A DNA stretch of 64,000 nt from Gemmatimonadota bacterium (GCA_028287185.1 JAQBQD010000217.1:53824-117823), one strand, 5' to 3'; shown: positions 40,871-50,505, numbered from the stretch's first letter. Notes: generated by a model from the letters alone, not told the origin. Made by a program: numbers and translations.

Positions 40871-42021
40871 AAGCTGGCATTTCCCGCATACGAGAGCTGA
40901 TCATGGGCGTTCCCCCCGCTACTCCTCCCGGTGAGGATCCGCACGCGGCCGACGCGTGGGCCGAGACCCCCTTCGACACCGTTCTGGAGCAGGCCGAGGA
41001 CGCGGTCGCGAGCGGCGATCTCCCCCGGGCCCACATGCTCGTGGAGACGGTGCTGCGCAGGCCGTCGCTTTCGGTCCGCGAGACGGCCGACGCGTGGGAC
41101 CTGCGCCTCGGGATCGCGGTGGCCGAAGGTGACCAGCCCGGGGCGAAGCGGGCCGTGGAGGAGATGGCCGCCCGGCTGGCGACCGGAGAAGTTCGCCAGC
41201 GAATCCGGATGGCGTGGCAGGGCCGCGCTCCCGATCCCGAGTTCGAGAATGCGCTCCTCGCGCTCGCGTCCGGGGGCGGGACTTCGGGGTCGGCGTCCGC
41301 GGCACTGCGGCCGGCACCCGACGCGTCCGTCCAGAGGCTGCTCGACGCGATCGGAGCCGATTCAGAGCTCGGGGACGTGGGTGCCCCGGATCCGGAAGCC
41401 GCGGCGCTCTTCTCCGGCGGAACGACGCTCTACGGGGTGGAGGAGCTGCGCTCGCCCGTCGAGCCGGAGCGTGTCCAGGAGCTGCTGGCCGACGACGGCG
41501 CGGACGGCGCGCTGCCCCTCCTCGCCGGGACGGAGCTGGCGAGCCGCACGCCCCGGGAGATCCACCGCATCGTAGCCGACCATCCGGGGGCGAGCGGCCG
41601 TGAGTTGCTGAGGCGGTACGCGTCCGAGCAGGCCCGCCGCACGTCGCCGGACGAGCTGCAGCACTCGTACGACCTAGCGGTCGAGCTCTTCGGGCAGGAA
41701 GCGTGGGAGGAGGCCGCGCACCTGCTGCTGCCCGTCGCGACGATCGAGAACCCCGAGCGGGTGGGTGGCCTAGAGCTCCTGGCGAGGGCACTGTTCGAGC
41801 TGGACCGGCTCCCGCAGGCGGAAGCGTACCTCAAGGAGGCCGTGCCGGTCGGCCGGCAGCTCCGCGACCCCGCGTATGCACCCCTCTTCTACTGGCTGGG
41901 CAAGATCGCCGAGGAGCGGGGCGACCCGGGCGGCGCCGTCGACTACTACGCGTCCGCGGTGAAGCTCGCGCCGGACCTGATTGAGGCGAAGCGCCGACTG
42001 CAGGCGCTGCTCGCGCTGTGA
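40867..42021 (+). CDS. TPR-repeat protein
   Basis: 384 residues from GTG 40867, overlapping the stop before it. Helix pairs typical of tetratricopeptide repeats are seen at the start (VLEQAEDAVASGDLPRAHMLVETVLRRP) and end (LLARALFELDRLPQAEAYLKEAVP, LFYWLGKIAEERGDPGGAVDYYASAVKLAPD). No signal peptide, so probably cytoplasmic. TPR proteins scaffold complexes; here perhaps part of pilus assembly or its control. It overlaps the next gene by four bases (GTGA). Confidence 0.65.
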   Translation: MKAGISRIRELIMGVPPATPPGEDPHAADAWAETPFDTVLEQAEDAVASGDLPRAHMLVETVLRRPSLSVRETADAWDLRLGIAVAEGDQPGAKRAVEEMAARLATGEVRQRIRMAWQGRAPDPEFENALLALASGGGTSGSASAALRPAPDASVQRLLDAIGADSELGDVGAPDPEAAALFSGGTTLYGVEELRSPVEPERVQELLADDGADGALPLLAGTELASRTPREIHRIVADHPGASGRELLRRYASEQARRTSPDELQHSYDLAVELFGQEAWEEAAHLLLPVATIENPERVGGLELLARALFELDRLPQAEAYLKEAVPVGRQLRDPAYAPLFYWLGKIAEERGDPGGAVDYYASAVKLAPDLIEAKRRLQALLAL

Positions 42022-42866
42022 AGGACGTTGCCGCGCCGCTCTATCGGATCTTCCTCGCCGACGCCCACGCGGCAGCGCGGGCCGGCGAGCCGGAGCGGGT
42101 GCTGGAGTGCATCGGGCTCGCTCTCGACTTCGTGCCGGATACCCAGCGGGAACGGGTGCTTCTCGCGGCCGCGGACCTCGTGCCCTCTGTAAGTACGGCG
42201 CCACGCGATGCGTCCGGTGGCACCGCGACCGTGCCTGCGTTCGTGCTGCGTGTCAGTGAAGAGGGGCCGGGGCAACGTGAGTCTCGGATTACGTGGGAGG
42301 AGCGTTTAGCGCAGGTCGTTCTGCCGCGCGGTCAGGGAGCGTTCCAGTTACCTCCCCTTCGGACAACGCGCCGTTCGACGTCGAGGGTTCGGAGGATAGT
42401 TGTCGGCCTCATCATCGCGGCGGCCGGGATCACGGCCACGGCTTCGGCGCGGTTCGACGCGCTACAGGGACGAGCCGCGACTCTGATAAGCCATGATCCG
42501 GTTGAGGGTGCGCGCGCAGCCATTCGGCGGGGAGATGCGTCGGAAGCGCTGCGCCTCCTTGCTCCTCTTGGTGCGGATGTGCGCCCTGAGGTATGGCTGC
42601 TGCGCGCGTCTGCGTATGAAGCGCAAGCTGATCGCGCGCAGACAGTGCGCGCCTTGACAGCCGCCGCTTCGCGTGATGGCGAGGATGGGCGATGGGCCAT
42701 GGCGGCGGCTGACCAACTAGCGAGAATCGGAGCCTTGTCCGATGCGGCGGATGCCTATCTGTACGCGGTTACCCCGTCGCGGACGGAGGGGGAAATGGAG
42801 CGCATCGCGCACGCACAGGAACTCGCCGGTTACCCTGACCGTGCCGCGCGCGTTCGGCGGCGGTAA
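42018..42866 (+). CDS. Membrane-anchored TPR-like protein
   Basis: 282 residues from GTG 42018. A helical N-terminal segment (FLADAHAAARAGEPERVLECIGLALDF) is TPR-like. A membrane segment follows near residues 125-145 (RIVVGLIIAAAGITATASA). The C-terminal part is again TPR-like, with AAIRRGDASEALRLLAPLG and WLLRASAYEAQADRAQTV. The arrangement suggests cytoplasmic and periplasmic repeat domains on each side of the membrane. Last gene of the seven-gene block. Family not recognised. Confidence 0.6.
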   Translation: MKDVAAPLYRIFLADAHAAARAGEPERVLECIGLALDFVPDTQRERVLLAAADLVPSVSTAPRDASGGTATVPAFVLRVSEEGPGQRESRITWEERLAQVVLPRGQGAFQLPPLRTTRRSTSRVRRIVVGLIIAAAGITATASARFDALQGRAATLISHDPVEGARAAIRRGDASEALRLLAPLGADVRPEVWLLRASAYEAQADRAQTVRALTAAASRDGEDGRWAMAAADQLARIGALSDAADAYLYAVTPSRTEGEMERIAHAQELAGYPDRAARVRRR

Positions 42867-43251
42867 CTGGTTCGTTGCACGTGACAATTATTGGTAAGCG
42901 GCCGGGTAGGCGGAAGCAGTGCAGGAGGAGTTCTGTGCGTTCGGCGCCTCGAGGGAGGCGGAGAGCAAGTTGAGGACGAGTGGGAGTTCTGCTCACGTGA
43001 ACTTCGGGTGTGCCCCGCGCTAGTGTCCCCGTAGACTACCAGGCGCTCGGCCCTCATGGGACATTCGATCCCGCGGGACGGCCGACTGCATGCCTGTCGG
43101 CTTCGTCCGCGGACCAATCAATGGCAGCGGACGTGAGGGCCAGGAGATACGAGCGGACGCGGCCTGCATTCCAAGATCCGGCGCTCATCACCGCCCAGAG
43201 CACCGCCCCGGCGAGCGGTGGATGGGCGCCGCGCCGTAGCACGGTGCGGAC
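42867..43251. other. Intergenic region between convergent genes
   Basis: About 385 bases between the end of the seven-gene block and the end of the peptide cluster operon. Short open frames occur but none has a start signal or family features. I see no clear terminator hairpin, repeat or RNA gene here. Confidence 0.4.
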
Positions 43252-44868
43252 TCACGGCACCGACAGCTCCGTGCGTGCCATCTCGCCGCTACGGCCCATG
43301 AGCACCACGCGATAGCGTCCGGGGAGGAGCGCTAGCGCGGGCATCTCGCCAGGGCAGACGATTACCTGGTCAAGGGGGATGGCGTCGTCGCCCTCGCCCG
43401 CGGCGAAGGCCTGCACCAAGTACGTCCCGCCGTCGTCGGGAATGCGCCGGAGGATGCCCGGGCCCAGTGGCACGGGAGTGCGCCCGGCGCGGGTGAACAG
43501 CCAGTCCGGCCGGCCGTGCACGACGCGCGTGCGGGGGGTGAACACCTGCATGTCCACGCTCCCGAACCCGTCCGCTGTGCTGCGGTACCACCCGCCGCCG
43601 GGCTCGCGCAGGAGCACCGGCCTGGTGAGCCATCCCAGTGTCTCGGCACGGCGATACGCGGCCGGCTCCATCTCGGGCGAGCCGCGCTCGCGCATCTCCG
43701 TCTGGTCCACCGTCAACGGTGCCAGCCCGCGGCGCTCCAGCACCGAGGCCAGCCACTGCGTGCCGCCGGGGCGCGGGACCTTCACCACGTGGCTGTAGCC
43801 CGCATGCACCAGGACCTTAGCCGCCGGGTCGCGCGCGAAAGTGCGGGCGTACAGGTTGTCCGCCGACATGCTCTCGCGCAGGTTGTTGCAGCGGTTGGGA
43901 TCCTCGGCGGTGGGGCGGCAGCCCTCGGGGTACGCGTCGTACGGCACCAGCGTCCACCCCATCTTCAGGGCCGCCCGTAGCAGTTCGCCGAACACCGGTT
44001 CGCGCGTGTAGGTGCCGGTGGCGAGCACGGGATGGCCGTCGCGCACCCGCGCGTCGCCATTGTGCGTGTCGAGCGCCTCCACCGCGAGGTAGCGGAAGCC
44101 CTGGGCGTGTAGGCCTTGCAGCAGTTCCAGGGTGAGCACGCGGCCCTGCGGCACGTGGTGGGCCTCGTTCACCATCACCAGCCGCCGCCCCTTCGCTGCC
44201 TCCAGGATCGCAGGCACGGCCGCCACCGGCGCCAGCGCGTCGAACCCGGCCGCCAGCGCAGGGCGCGGGCGGCCGTCCGGCGGCTCCAGCGCCAGCGCCC
44301 CCGCGGGGTCTCCCACGATCGCCCGCATCCACCCGCGCAGCTCCCCCAGCATCCCGCGCCACTGAGCCGGCGCGTCGGGGTGCGCCGCCGCCATCTCCTC
44401 CAGCGCCAGGTAGGTGGCCAGGTACCCCGCGCTGTTCATCGCGCTGAACGCCTTCACCGGGTCGGGCAGCGAGGCCAGCAAGCGCTCGCGGGCCGCCACC
44501 TTGTCGCCTGCCGCCGCGGCTACCCCCGCCCATTCCGGCAGCCTGCGCAGGGATGCCAGGTCGGTGTCGCGCGCCAGCAGGAGATCGTAGTCGTCGAACC
44601 CCGCGTCCAGCGCGCGGCGCAAAAGGGCGAACGCCTCGCCCGGGCGGCCGGCGAGAGCGGCGCTGCAGGCAGCGTTGTAAAGGTCCAGAGCGGTAGGCGC
44701 CGTCATCGAGGTGAGCCGGAGGTAGAGCGCGGCCGACGCCGGATAGTCGCGCCGGCCGTACGCGGCCGCCGCCGCGTTCCGCAGCGAGTCCGCCTGCTGC
44801 GCGGCCAGCGGCACGGCGGCCAGCAGGAGGGCGGCCGCAGCGGCCAAGGCTGTCTTCGTCGCGTGCAT
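43252..44868 (-). CDS. Secreted EreA/ChaN-like (Tiki superfamily) protein, end of the peptide cluster
   Basis: 538 residues. A signal peptide (ALAAAAALLLAAVPLAAQ) is followed by TPR-like helices (AAYGRRDYPASAALYLRLT). The core shows VMVNEAHHVPQGRVLTLELLQGLHAQGFRYLAVEAL, an acidic-His pattern shared by erythromycin esterase and ChaN-like proteins, then WTLVPYDAYPEG and KVLVHAGYSH. The C-terminal 100 residues add strands. Starts 17 bases after the HlyD stop, so probably in the same transcript. It may act on an exported peptide or on a toxic metabolite. The role in the cluster is unproven. Confidence 0.6.
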   Translation of the reverse strand: MHATKTALAAAAALLLAAVPLAAQQADSLRNAAAAAYGRRDYPASAALYLRLTSMTAPTALDLYNAACSAALAGRPGEAFALLRRALDAGFDDYDLLLARDTDLASLRRLPEWAGVAAAAGDKVAARERLLASLPDPVKAFSAMNSAGYLATYLALEEMAAAHPDAPAQWRGMLGELRGWMRAIVGDPAGALALEPPDGRPRPALAAGFDALAPVAAVPAILEAAKGRRLVMVNEAHHVPQGRVLTLELLQGLHAQGFRYLAVEALDTHNGDARVRDGHPVLATGTYTREPVFGELLRAALKMGWTLVPYDAYPEGCRPTAEDPNRCNNLRESMSADNLYARTFARDPAAKVLVHAGYSHVVKVPRPGGTQWLASVLERRGLAPLTVDQTEMRERGSPEMEPAAYRRAETLGWLTRPVLLREPGGGWYRSTADGFGSVDMQVFTPRTRVVHGRPDWLFTRAGRTPVPLGPGILRRIPDDGGTYLVQAFAAGEGDDAIPLDQVIVCPGEMPALALLPGRYRVVLMGRSGEMARTELSVP

Positions 44869-44885
44869 CGTCCGCGCCTCCGCGG

Positions 44886-47126
44886 CTAGTGGCTCGCCGT
44901 GTCCACGGAGCCGCGGACCTGGTCGAAGAATCGGGCGATCAGCCGGCGGTTGCGGGTGACGATATCGGCGTCGCCGCGCATTTCCTGCCGGAAGGGAAGG
45001 CGGCGGCCGTAGGTGGTCACCAGCTCGGCCGGCACCGCCACCTCTATGAGGTACTGTGTGTCGTCGCTGTCGCGCTTCTCGAGGGGGAGCTGCGCCACGC
45101 GCGCCACGCGGCCCACGACCGCGCCGTACTCGCGCGACGGGAAGCTCTCCAGCCGCAGCAGCACACGCTGCCCCACCTCCACCTTGCCGGCCCCGGCAGA
45201 CGCCAGGAGGACGCGCCCGACCGCCCGGCCGCGCTCGGGGACGATGGCCAGCAGCGGCGTCCCCGCGTCCACGAACTGGTGCGGGCCCAGCACGCGGAAC
45301 AGCGACACCCGCCCGGCCGACGGCGCGCGCAGCACGTTCTCCTGGTCCCATCGGGCCACGGCGCCGCGCAGGGTGGCCAGGGCGGTGCGCAGCGTCAGCC
45401 CCTGGTTGCGGCCCTGGTCGTCCACGCGCTGCCGCAGGTCCAGCACCTGCGAGCGCGCTGCCGAGATCTGCACTTCCACCGAGGCCACGGCGCTCTGGCC
45501 GTCCTGCACGGCCGCACGGCGCTGCAGGTACTCGGCCTCGGCGTGGTCCAGGTCGGTTTCGGCGATCAGCTTCTGCGCGGCCATGGCGCGCGCGCGATCG
45601 CGGTCACGGCGGGCAAGGTCGAGCTGATCGGCCAGCACGTGCTGCTTGGCCACCGCGTTTGCGCGCACCGCCTCCTGGTCGCGGATCTGCCTCTCCAGTT
45701 CGGCCACGCGTTGCGCATCGAACGTCCCTGCGCGCGACGAGCGGGCATCGGACAGGCTCTGCAGGAAGGCCGCGTACACCGGGTGCAGGTCGCCCAGACT
45801 CAACATGGGGTCGAACACCGCGTCGCGGACGGCGGCGTCGTCGCCCATCGCGCGCTCGAAGCGTTCCAGACGCTCCGAGAGCGCCAGCACGTCTTCCCAG
45901 CGCGCCGCGCCGCGCAGCACCACCAGGGGCTGCCCGGGCCTCACCCGCTCCTCGTCCTTCACGAACAGGTGCTCCACCTCGCCGCTCACGCGAGGCACCA
46001 GGCGCACCGGCGGCTCGGGGGTGGTCAGCACCACCTTGCCCGTGACCACGTCGGGGTAGCGCACCAGCCAGCCCACCGCGAACAGCATCCCTACCGTGGC
46101 GAACACCAGCGTGGTGCCCCAGCGCACCAGCCAGTGCGGCACGGCGCCGATGATCTCGTGCAACTCCTCGCTGCGCAGGTTAAGCTGCGGCTCCGCCTGT
46201 TCCACCGCGAACCCCTCGCTCGCCACGGGGCGCGGTGCGCGGTCCTCCGCCTCGGCCCGCCGTGCCGGAGCACGCACGTCGGGCGTGGGAGGCGATGACG
46301 GAGCCGCCGCCGGTGGCGTCGACGTCGGGGATGCCGAGGCGACGGGAGATGACGGGACGGCTGCGGACATCGAGGCGACCGCGGACGCCCCGAGCGGCAA
46401 CGTAGCCGGATCGCCCGCGGCTGCCGGGGGGTCAGAGGGAGGCGCCGGGGCTGCGCCGAGCCGTGCAACGGGCGAGGTGGGTGGGGGATCGGCGGGGAAG
46501 GGAACCAGGATCCGGCGCGCGCCGGCGGTGAGGTGCCTGCGCCCGTCGGCGTCCACCACCACGCGGGCCGACGCGGCCTCGTCGCGGGTGAGCGACACGC
46601 CGTGCAGCACAACGCGCTGGCCGGCGTACACCAGCACGGCCGGGCCGTCGTCGTGGGTGATCACCATGGCGGGCTCGCCGGCGCCGGCGGTGGGGAGCAC
46701 CACGCGGTGTGGACCAGCCAGCAGCAGGCGGCGCCCGGAGTCGTCCACCAGCACGCGGGCCGAGTCGGCCTCCTGGGCGGTGAGCGACAGCGAGGGGATG
46801 GGCACGCGCTGCCCAGCGAAGCAGGCGTGCGCCTGGCCGCGGTCGTCGAGTTCTACCCGAGCCGCCTCGCCGGCCAGCGCGTCGAGCGCGCCCGGCGCGG
46901 GGGTGTCGTCGGGCGCGTCTCCGACGGGGATGGGGATCTCCTCGCGGCCCAGCAGCAGCATGCGGCGGCCGTCCTGGTCCTCGCTCACCCGCGCCTCGGG
47001 CACCGGGCCGCCGGGGTGCATGCCGGGAAGCTCGATGCGCTCGCGCCCGAAGAGCAGCACGCGGCGTCCTGCGCCGTCCACCACCACGCGGATCCCGCTC
47101 CCGGGGGCCTCAATCGTCGCGGGCAT
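44886..47126 (-). CDS. HlyD-family exporter adaptor with a six-repeat N-terminal extension
   Basis: 746 residues, far above the roughly 430 usual for the family. Residues 12-215 hold six imperfect repeats, each an ARVxxDxxGRRxLLxGxxRIxLP-like strand pair (for example GRRVLLFGRERIELP, GRRMLLLGREEIPIP, GRRLLLAGPHRVVLP, GRRHLTAGARRILVP). A Pro/Ala/Ser-rich linker leads to the membrane segment (about 335-357), a barrel-sandwich part (VRLVPRVSGEVEHLFVKDEERVRPGQPLVVLRG), a long coiled coil and the return strands ending GRRLPFRQEMRGDADIV. It bridges the ABC exporter to the outer envelope. The cytoplasmic repeats could bind the precursor peptides. Confidence 0.8.
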   Translation of the reverse strand: MPATIEAPGSGIRVVVDGAGRRVLLFGRERIELPGMHPGGPVPEARVSEDQDGRRMLLLGREEIPIPVGDAPDDTPAPGALDALAGEAARVELDDRGQAHACFAGQRVPIPSLSLTAQEADSARVLVDDSGRRLLLAGPHRVVLPTAGAGEPAMVITHDDGPAVLVYAGQRVVLHGVSLTRDEAASARVVVDADGRRHLTAGARRILVPFPADPPPTSPVARLGAAPAPPSDPPAAAGDPATLPLGASAVASMSAAVPSSPVASASPTSTPPAAAPSSPPTPDVRAPARRAEAEDRAPRPVASEGFAVEQAEPQLNLRSEELHEIIGAVPHWLVRWGTTLVFATVGMLFAVGWLVRYPDVVTGKVVLTTPEPPVRLVPRVSGEVEHLFVKDEERVRPGQPLVVLRGAARWEDVLALSERLERFERAMGDDAAVRDAVFDPMLSLGDLHPVYAAFLQSLSDARSSRAGTFDAQRVAELERQIRDQEAVRANAVAKQHVLADQLDLARRDRDRARAMAAQKLIAETDLDHAEAEYLQRRAAVQDGQSAVASVEVQISAARSQVLDLRQRVDDQGRNQGLTLRTALATLRGAVARWDQENVLRAPSAGRVSLFRVLGPHQFVDAGTPLLAIVPERGRAVGRVLLASAGAGKVEVGQRVLLRLESFPSREYGAVVGRVARVAQLPLEKRDSDDTQYLIEVAVPAELVTTYGRRLPFRQEMRGDADIVTRNRRLIARFFDQVRGSVDTASH

Positions 47127-47128
47127 GG

Positions 47129-49351
47129 TCAGTTCCCCAGCTCGAGCTGGTTCTTCACCAGCGTGTAGTAGTGCCCGCGTAGGGCCGCCAGCTCACCGTG
47201 CGACCCGCGCTCCACCACGCGGCCGCGGTCCAGCACGACGATCTGGTCGGCGTTCTTCACCGTACTCAGCCGGTGTGCCACGATCACCACGGTACGCCCC
47301 AGGAACTCGTCCTGCAGCCGCTCCATGATCGCCTTCTCGTTGTTGGCGTCGAGAGCGCTGGTGGCCTCGTCGAACAGCAGGTACTTCGGCTGCTTGTATA
47401 CCGCGCGCGCGATCAGCAGCCGCTGCTTCTGCCCCTGGCTCATCCCCAGCCCGTCGCGGCCCACCCGGGTGTTGTAGCCTAGCGGCAGAGCCTCCACGTA
47501 CTCGCGGATGTTGGCCACGGTCACCGCGTGGAGCAGCCGTCGCTGGTCCACCACCTCGTCGCCCACGGCCACGTTGCCGGCGATGGTGTCGGAGAAGAGC
47601 TGGCCGTCCTGCATCACCGCCCCGCAGTGGCTGCGCCAGGTGCGCGCCGAGAGCGACCCCAGCGGCGTGCCGCCCACCGTCAGCTCGCCGCGCGTAGGGA
47701 GGTAGAACTTCATCAGCAGCTTGAGCAGCGTAGTCTTGCCGCTCCCGCTGGCGCCCACGATGGCCGTCACCTTCCCCTCGGCCACCTCGATGTCCACGTC
47801 CTTCAGCACCTCCTCGCCCAGCGTGCCACCGTATCCGAAGCTCACACCCTTCAGCGAGATAAACCCGTCTTCGGGGAGCTCGGCCAGCTTCTCGCCCGGC
47901 GCCTCCTCGTCGTCGTGCCCATGCAGCTCGCCCAGCCGCTCGGCGGCGATGCGGGCGTCCTGCGCGTTGTGCACGATGGACACGAGCTGACTCAGCGGCC
48001 CGTTCAGCTGGCCGATGATGTACTGGACCGCCAGCAGCATCCCGAGCGTGAGCTGCCCGTCGATCACCAGCTTGGCGCCCAGGAAGGTGATGAAGATGTT
48101 CTTCGCCTCGTTGATGGCGATGGAGCCGCCGTCCTGGAACTGGTCGAGCGAGAGCGACTTGAGGCTCACCCGGAAGAGCCGCGCCTGGATGCGCTCCCAC
48201 GCCCAGCGCTTCTGCTGCTCGGCGTTGGCCAGCTTGATGTCGCCGATCCCGTTGACCAGCTCCACCAGCGTGCTCTGCGTGCGCGCCTGCTCGGCGAACT
48301 TCTGGTAGTCGAGCTCGCGGCGCCGCTTGAGGAAGACCAGCGCGTACGCCACGTACAGCACGCTCCCCACCACGAACACACCGAAGATCGCCCAGCTGTA
48401 CATCGCCAGCACCACGCTGAAGACGGTGAGCGTCATCAGTGAGAACAGCGTCTGCAGCACCGTGCTGGTGAGGAACTGCTGGATGCGGGTGTGGTCCTGC
48501 ACGCGCTGCAGGATGTCGCCCACGTGGCGTGTGTCGAAGAAGGGAACCGGCAGCCGCAGCAGCTTGGCCAGGAAGTCCGAGATGATGGAGACGTAGATGC
48601 GCGTCCCCACGTGAAACAGGATGCGGTTGCGAATGAACTCCACGGCCGTGCGGCTCACCAGGAGCACCAGCTGCGCCAACAGCACCACGTTCACGAAGCC
48701 CAGGTCCTGGTTGCCGATCCCGTGGTCGACCAGCGCCTGGGTGAGGAAGGGGAAGACGAGTTGCAGCAGGCTCGCCACCATCATCCCCAGCGCCACCTGC
48801 GCGAAGAAGCCGCGGTAAGCGCGCACGTAACCCATCAGGAAGCGCAGGCTGGCGCGGTCGGCGCCGGGGTCGTCGTCCTGCTCGAAGAAGCCCGGGGTGG
48901 GCTCAAGCAGCAGCGCCACGCCGCGCTCGCCGGCCTGCCCGCCATCCTGCAGCCAGCCGCGGGTGAACTCCTCGTGCGTGTAGGTGAGCTGCCCCTCGGC
49001 CGGGTCGGCCACGTACACCCTGTCGCGAGTCACGCGGTGCACCACCACGAAGTGGCTCTGCCGCCAGTGCACGATGCAGGGCAGCGGCGCCTCGCCCGCC
49101 AGCGCCGCCAGCGTGGTCCGCACCGAGAGCGTGCGGAAGCCCACCGCCTCGGCCGCGTAGGCGATCCCCAGCAGCGACACGCCGCCCCGGTCGATGCAAG
49201 CGCGCTCGCGCATGTCGCGCTGGCTGAAGCGCTTCCCGTAGTGGCCCGCCACCATGCGCACGCAGGTCGGGCCACAGTCCATCGCGTCGTACTGGCGATA
49301 GACGGGGAACGAAGGTCTCAGGCGCGGGCGGGCGCGCAGGAACGACGTCAT
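47129..49351 (-). CDS. Peptidase-containing ABC exporter (C39)
   Basis: 740 residues. The N-terminal C39 peptidase has Cys26 in YDAMDCGPTCVRMVAGHYG, His100 in WRQSHFVVVHRV and Asp116 in YVADPAEG. A six-helix membrane domain follows (about 165-460). The ABC domain shows VGASGSGKTTLLKLLMKFY, a signature variant LGMSQGQKQRLLIARA, and LLFDEATSALDANNE. Such exporters cut leaders after Gly-Gly while exporting the mature peptide; both precursors here carry KGG. It lies two bases before the HlyD gene. Confidence 0.9.
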   Translation of the reverse strand: MTSFLRARPRLRPSFPVYRQYDAMDCGPTCVRMVAGHYGKRFSQRDMRERACIDRGGVSLLGIAYAAEAVGFRTLSVRTTLAALAGEAPLPCIVHWRQSHFVVVHRVTRDRVYVADPAEGQLTYTHEEFTRGWLQDGGQAGERGVALLLEPTPGFFEQDDDPGADRASLRFLMGYVRAYRGFFAQVALGMMVASLLQLVFPFLTQALVDHGIGNQDLGFVNVVLLAQLVLLVSRTAVEFIRNRILFHVGTRIYVSIISDFLAKLLRLPVPFFDTRHVGDILQRVQDHTRIQQFLTSTVLQTLFSLMTLTVFSVVLAMYSWAIFGVFVVGSVLYVAYALVFLKRRRELDYQKFAEQARTQSTLVELVNGIGDIKLANAEQQKRWAWERIQARLFRVSLKSLSLDQFQDGGSIAINEAKNIFITFLGAKLVIDGQLTLGMLLAVQYIIGQLNGPLSQLVSIVHNAQDARIAAERLGELHGHDDEEAPGEKLAELPEDGFISLKGVSFGYGGTLGEEVLKDVDIEVAEGKVTAIVGASGSGKTTLLKLLMKFYLPTRGELTVGGTPLGSLSARTWRSHCGAVMQDGQLFSDTIAGNVAVGDEVVDQRRLLHAVTVANIREYVEALPLGYNTRVGRDGLGMSQGQKQRLLIARAVYKQPKYLLFDEATSALDANNEKAIMERLQDEFLGRTVVIVAHRLSTVKNADQIVVLDRGRVVERGSHGELAALRGHYYTLVKNQLELGN

Positions 49352-49391
49352 CGGGGCGTCGGGGGTTCGTGGGGAGAGGGTGCGCGCGGCG

Positions 49392-50501
49392 TCAGCCCAC
49401 GCAGGCCACGGCCGGCTCGCGCCGCGCCACGCGTTCGGCCGGCGCGCTCGCGGCCAACTGCACCACGGCCGCGGGCACCGGGTCGGCGCCCCAGGTTGCG
49501 GTGTACGGGTCGTAGCTGCAGCGCGCCGGCTTGCTCCGCGCGTCGGCCGGATCGCGCAACCAGGCGCGGCAGTCGGTGCACACGTAGCGGAACTCGCAGT
49601 CCCGGCAGGTGGCCACCTGGTCCTTGCTCACGCCCCAATGCTCGCGGAAGCCGTCGGCCTCGAGCGCGGCGGCCAGAGGCACGGTGGCGGCGTTGCCGAA
49701 CGAGCGCGGCATCGATGGGCAGTTGCGGATCTCGCCGTGCGCGTCGACCGAGAGCTTGCGGTTGAGGCACGAGTTGGCCCCGCGCGCCTCCGTGAAGGCG
49801 CCCAGCGTCACGGCGAAGTAGCCCACGTGCACCTGTCCGCAGTGCGAGTGGTGGTCCACCACCTGGGGCGTGTAGTGCACCGGCGTGTCGCCCGGGCGGA
49901 ACTCCTGGGTGCGCCCCTCGGGCGCCGAGTGCACCAGCATCGACGACACGCGCTGGTGTTTGAACACCAGGTCCGACATCTCCTGCGCCGTCCACTCGGC
50001 CGACCAGGGAAAGATCACCTCGATGGTGCGCAGCCGGCTTCCCAACGTGTGCCCGAGCGCCGCGTCCAGGCGCCCCAGTGGCCAGGGCGCGAACACTCGC
50101 AGCTGCAGCGCGCGGCACCCCAGCGCGTCGAGCTGCCGCACCAGCGAGCCGAAGTCGTGGTCCGACTCCGTGCCCACGTCCACGATGGCGTTGCTCACCC
50201 GGCCCGGGTGGTCCCACGACAGGTCCAGGTCGGGGTAGGCCGAGGGGTCGGCGCACCAGAAGCCGAGGTCGTTGGCGAGGAGGAAGGTGAAATACTCCTC
50301 CAGCACCTCGGCCGAGCCGGGGCCGTAGATGGCCCGCAGCTCTGCGAGGGTGCGACCACGCCCCGCCGTCACCACCTCGTGCAGGCCGTTGGGGATCGGG
50401 TGCACGAGGCCGCGCTGCAAATCGCAGATGGTGCTGCGGCGTGCGCCGCGCACGGGAATGCAGTTGGCGAACAGGATGAATGGCGTGTGCTCCTGGAGCA
50501 T
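49392..50501 (-). CDS. SPASM-domain peptide maturase (grasp-with-spasm system)
   Basis: 369 residues. The C-terminal SPASM-type cysteine set is CLNRKLSVDAHGEIRNCPSM, then CRDCEFRYVCTDCRAWL, which would bind one or two iron-sulfur clusters. The N-terminal part has no CxxxCxxC radical-SAM motif, only isolated Cys (LFANCIPVRGARRSTICDLQRG). This fits the SPASM partner of the ATP-grasp ligase in grasp-with-spasm RiPP systems. It is needed for maturation in the family, but its chemistry is not settled. Four bases separate it from the 69-codon gene. Confidence 0.8.
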   Translation of the reverse strand: MLQEHTPFILFANCIPVRGARRSTICDLQRGLVHPIPNGLHEVVTAGRGRTLAELRAIYGPGSAEVLEEYFTFLLANDLGFWCADPSAYPDLDLSWDHPGRVSNAIVDVGTESDHDFGSLVRQLDALGCRALQLRVFAPWPLGRLDAALGHTLGSRLRTIEVIFPWSAEWTAQEMSDLVFKHQRVSSMLVHSAPEGRTQEFRPGDTPVHYTPQVVDHHSHCGQVHVGYFAVTLGAFTEARGANSCLNRKLSVDAHGEIRNCPSMPRSFGNAATVPLAAALEADGFREHWGVSKDQVATCRDCEFRYVCTDCRAWLRDPADARSKPARCSYDPYTATWGADPVPAAVVQLAASAPAERVARREPAVACVG

Positions 50502-50505
50502 CGGG

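Noticed and set aside
49392..50501. Calling the SPASM protein a radical SAM enzyme
   Set aside because: No CxxxCxxC motif exists in the N-terminal part; only the C-terminal cysteine set is present.
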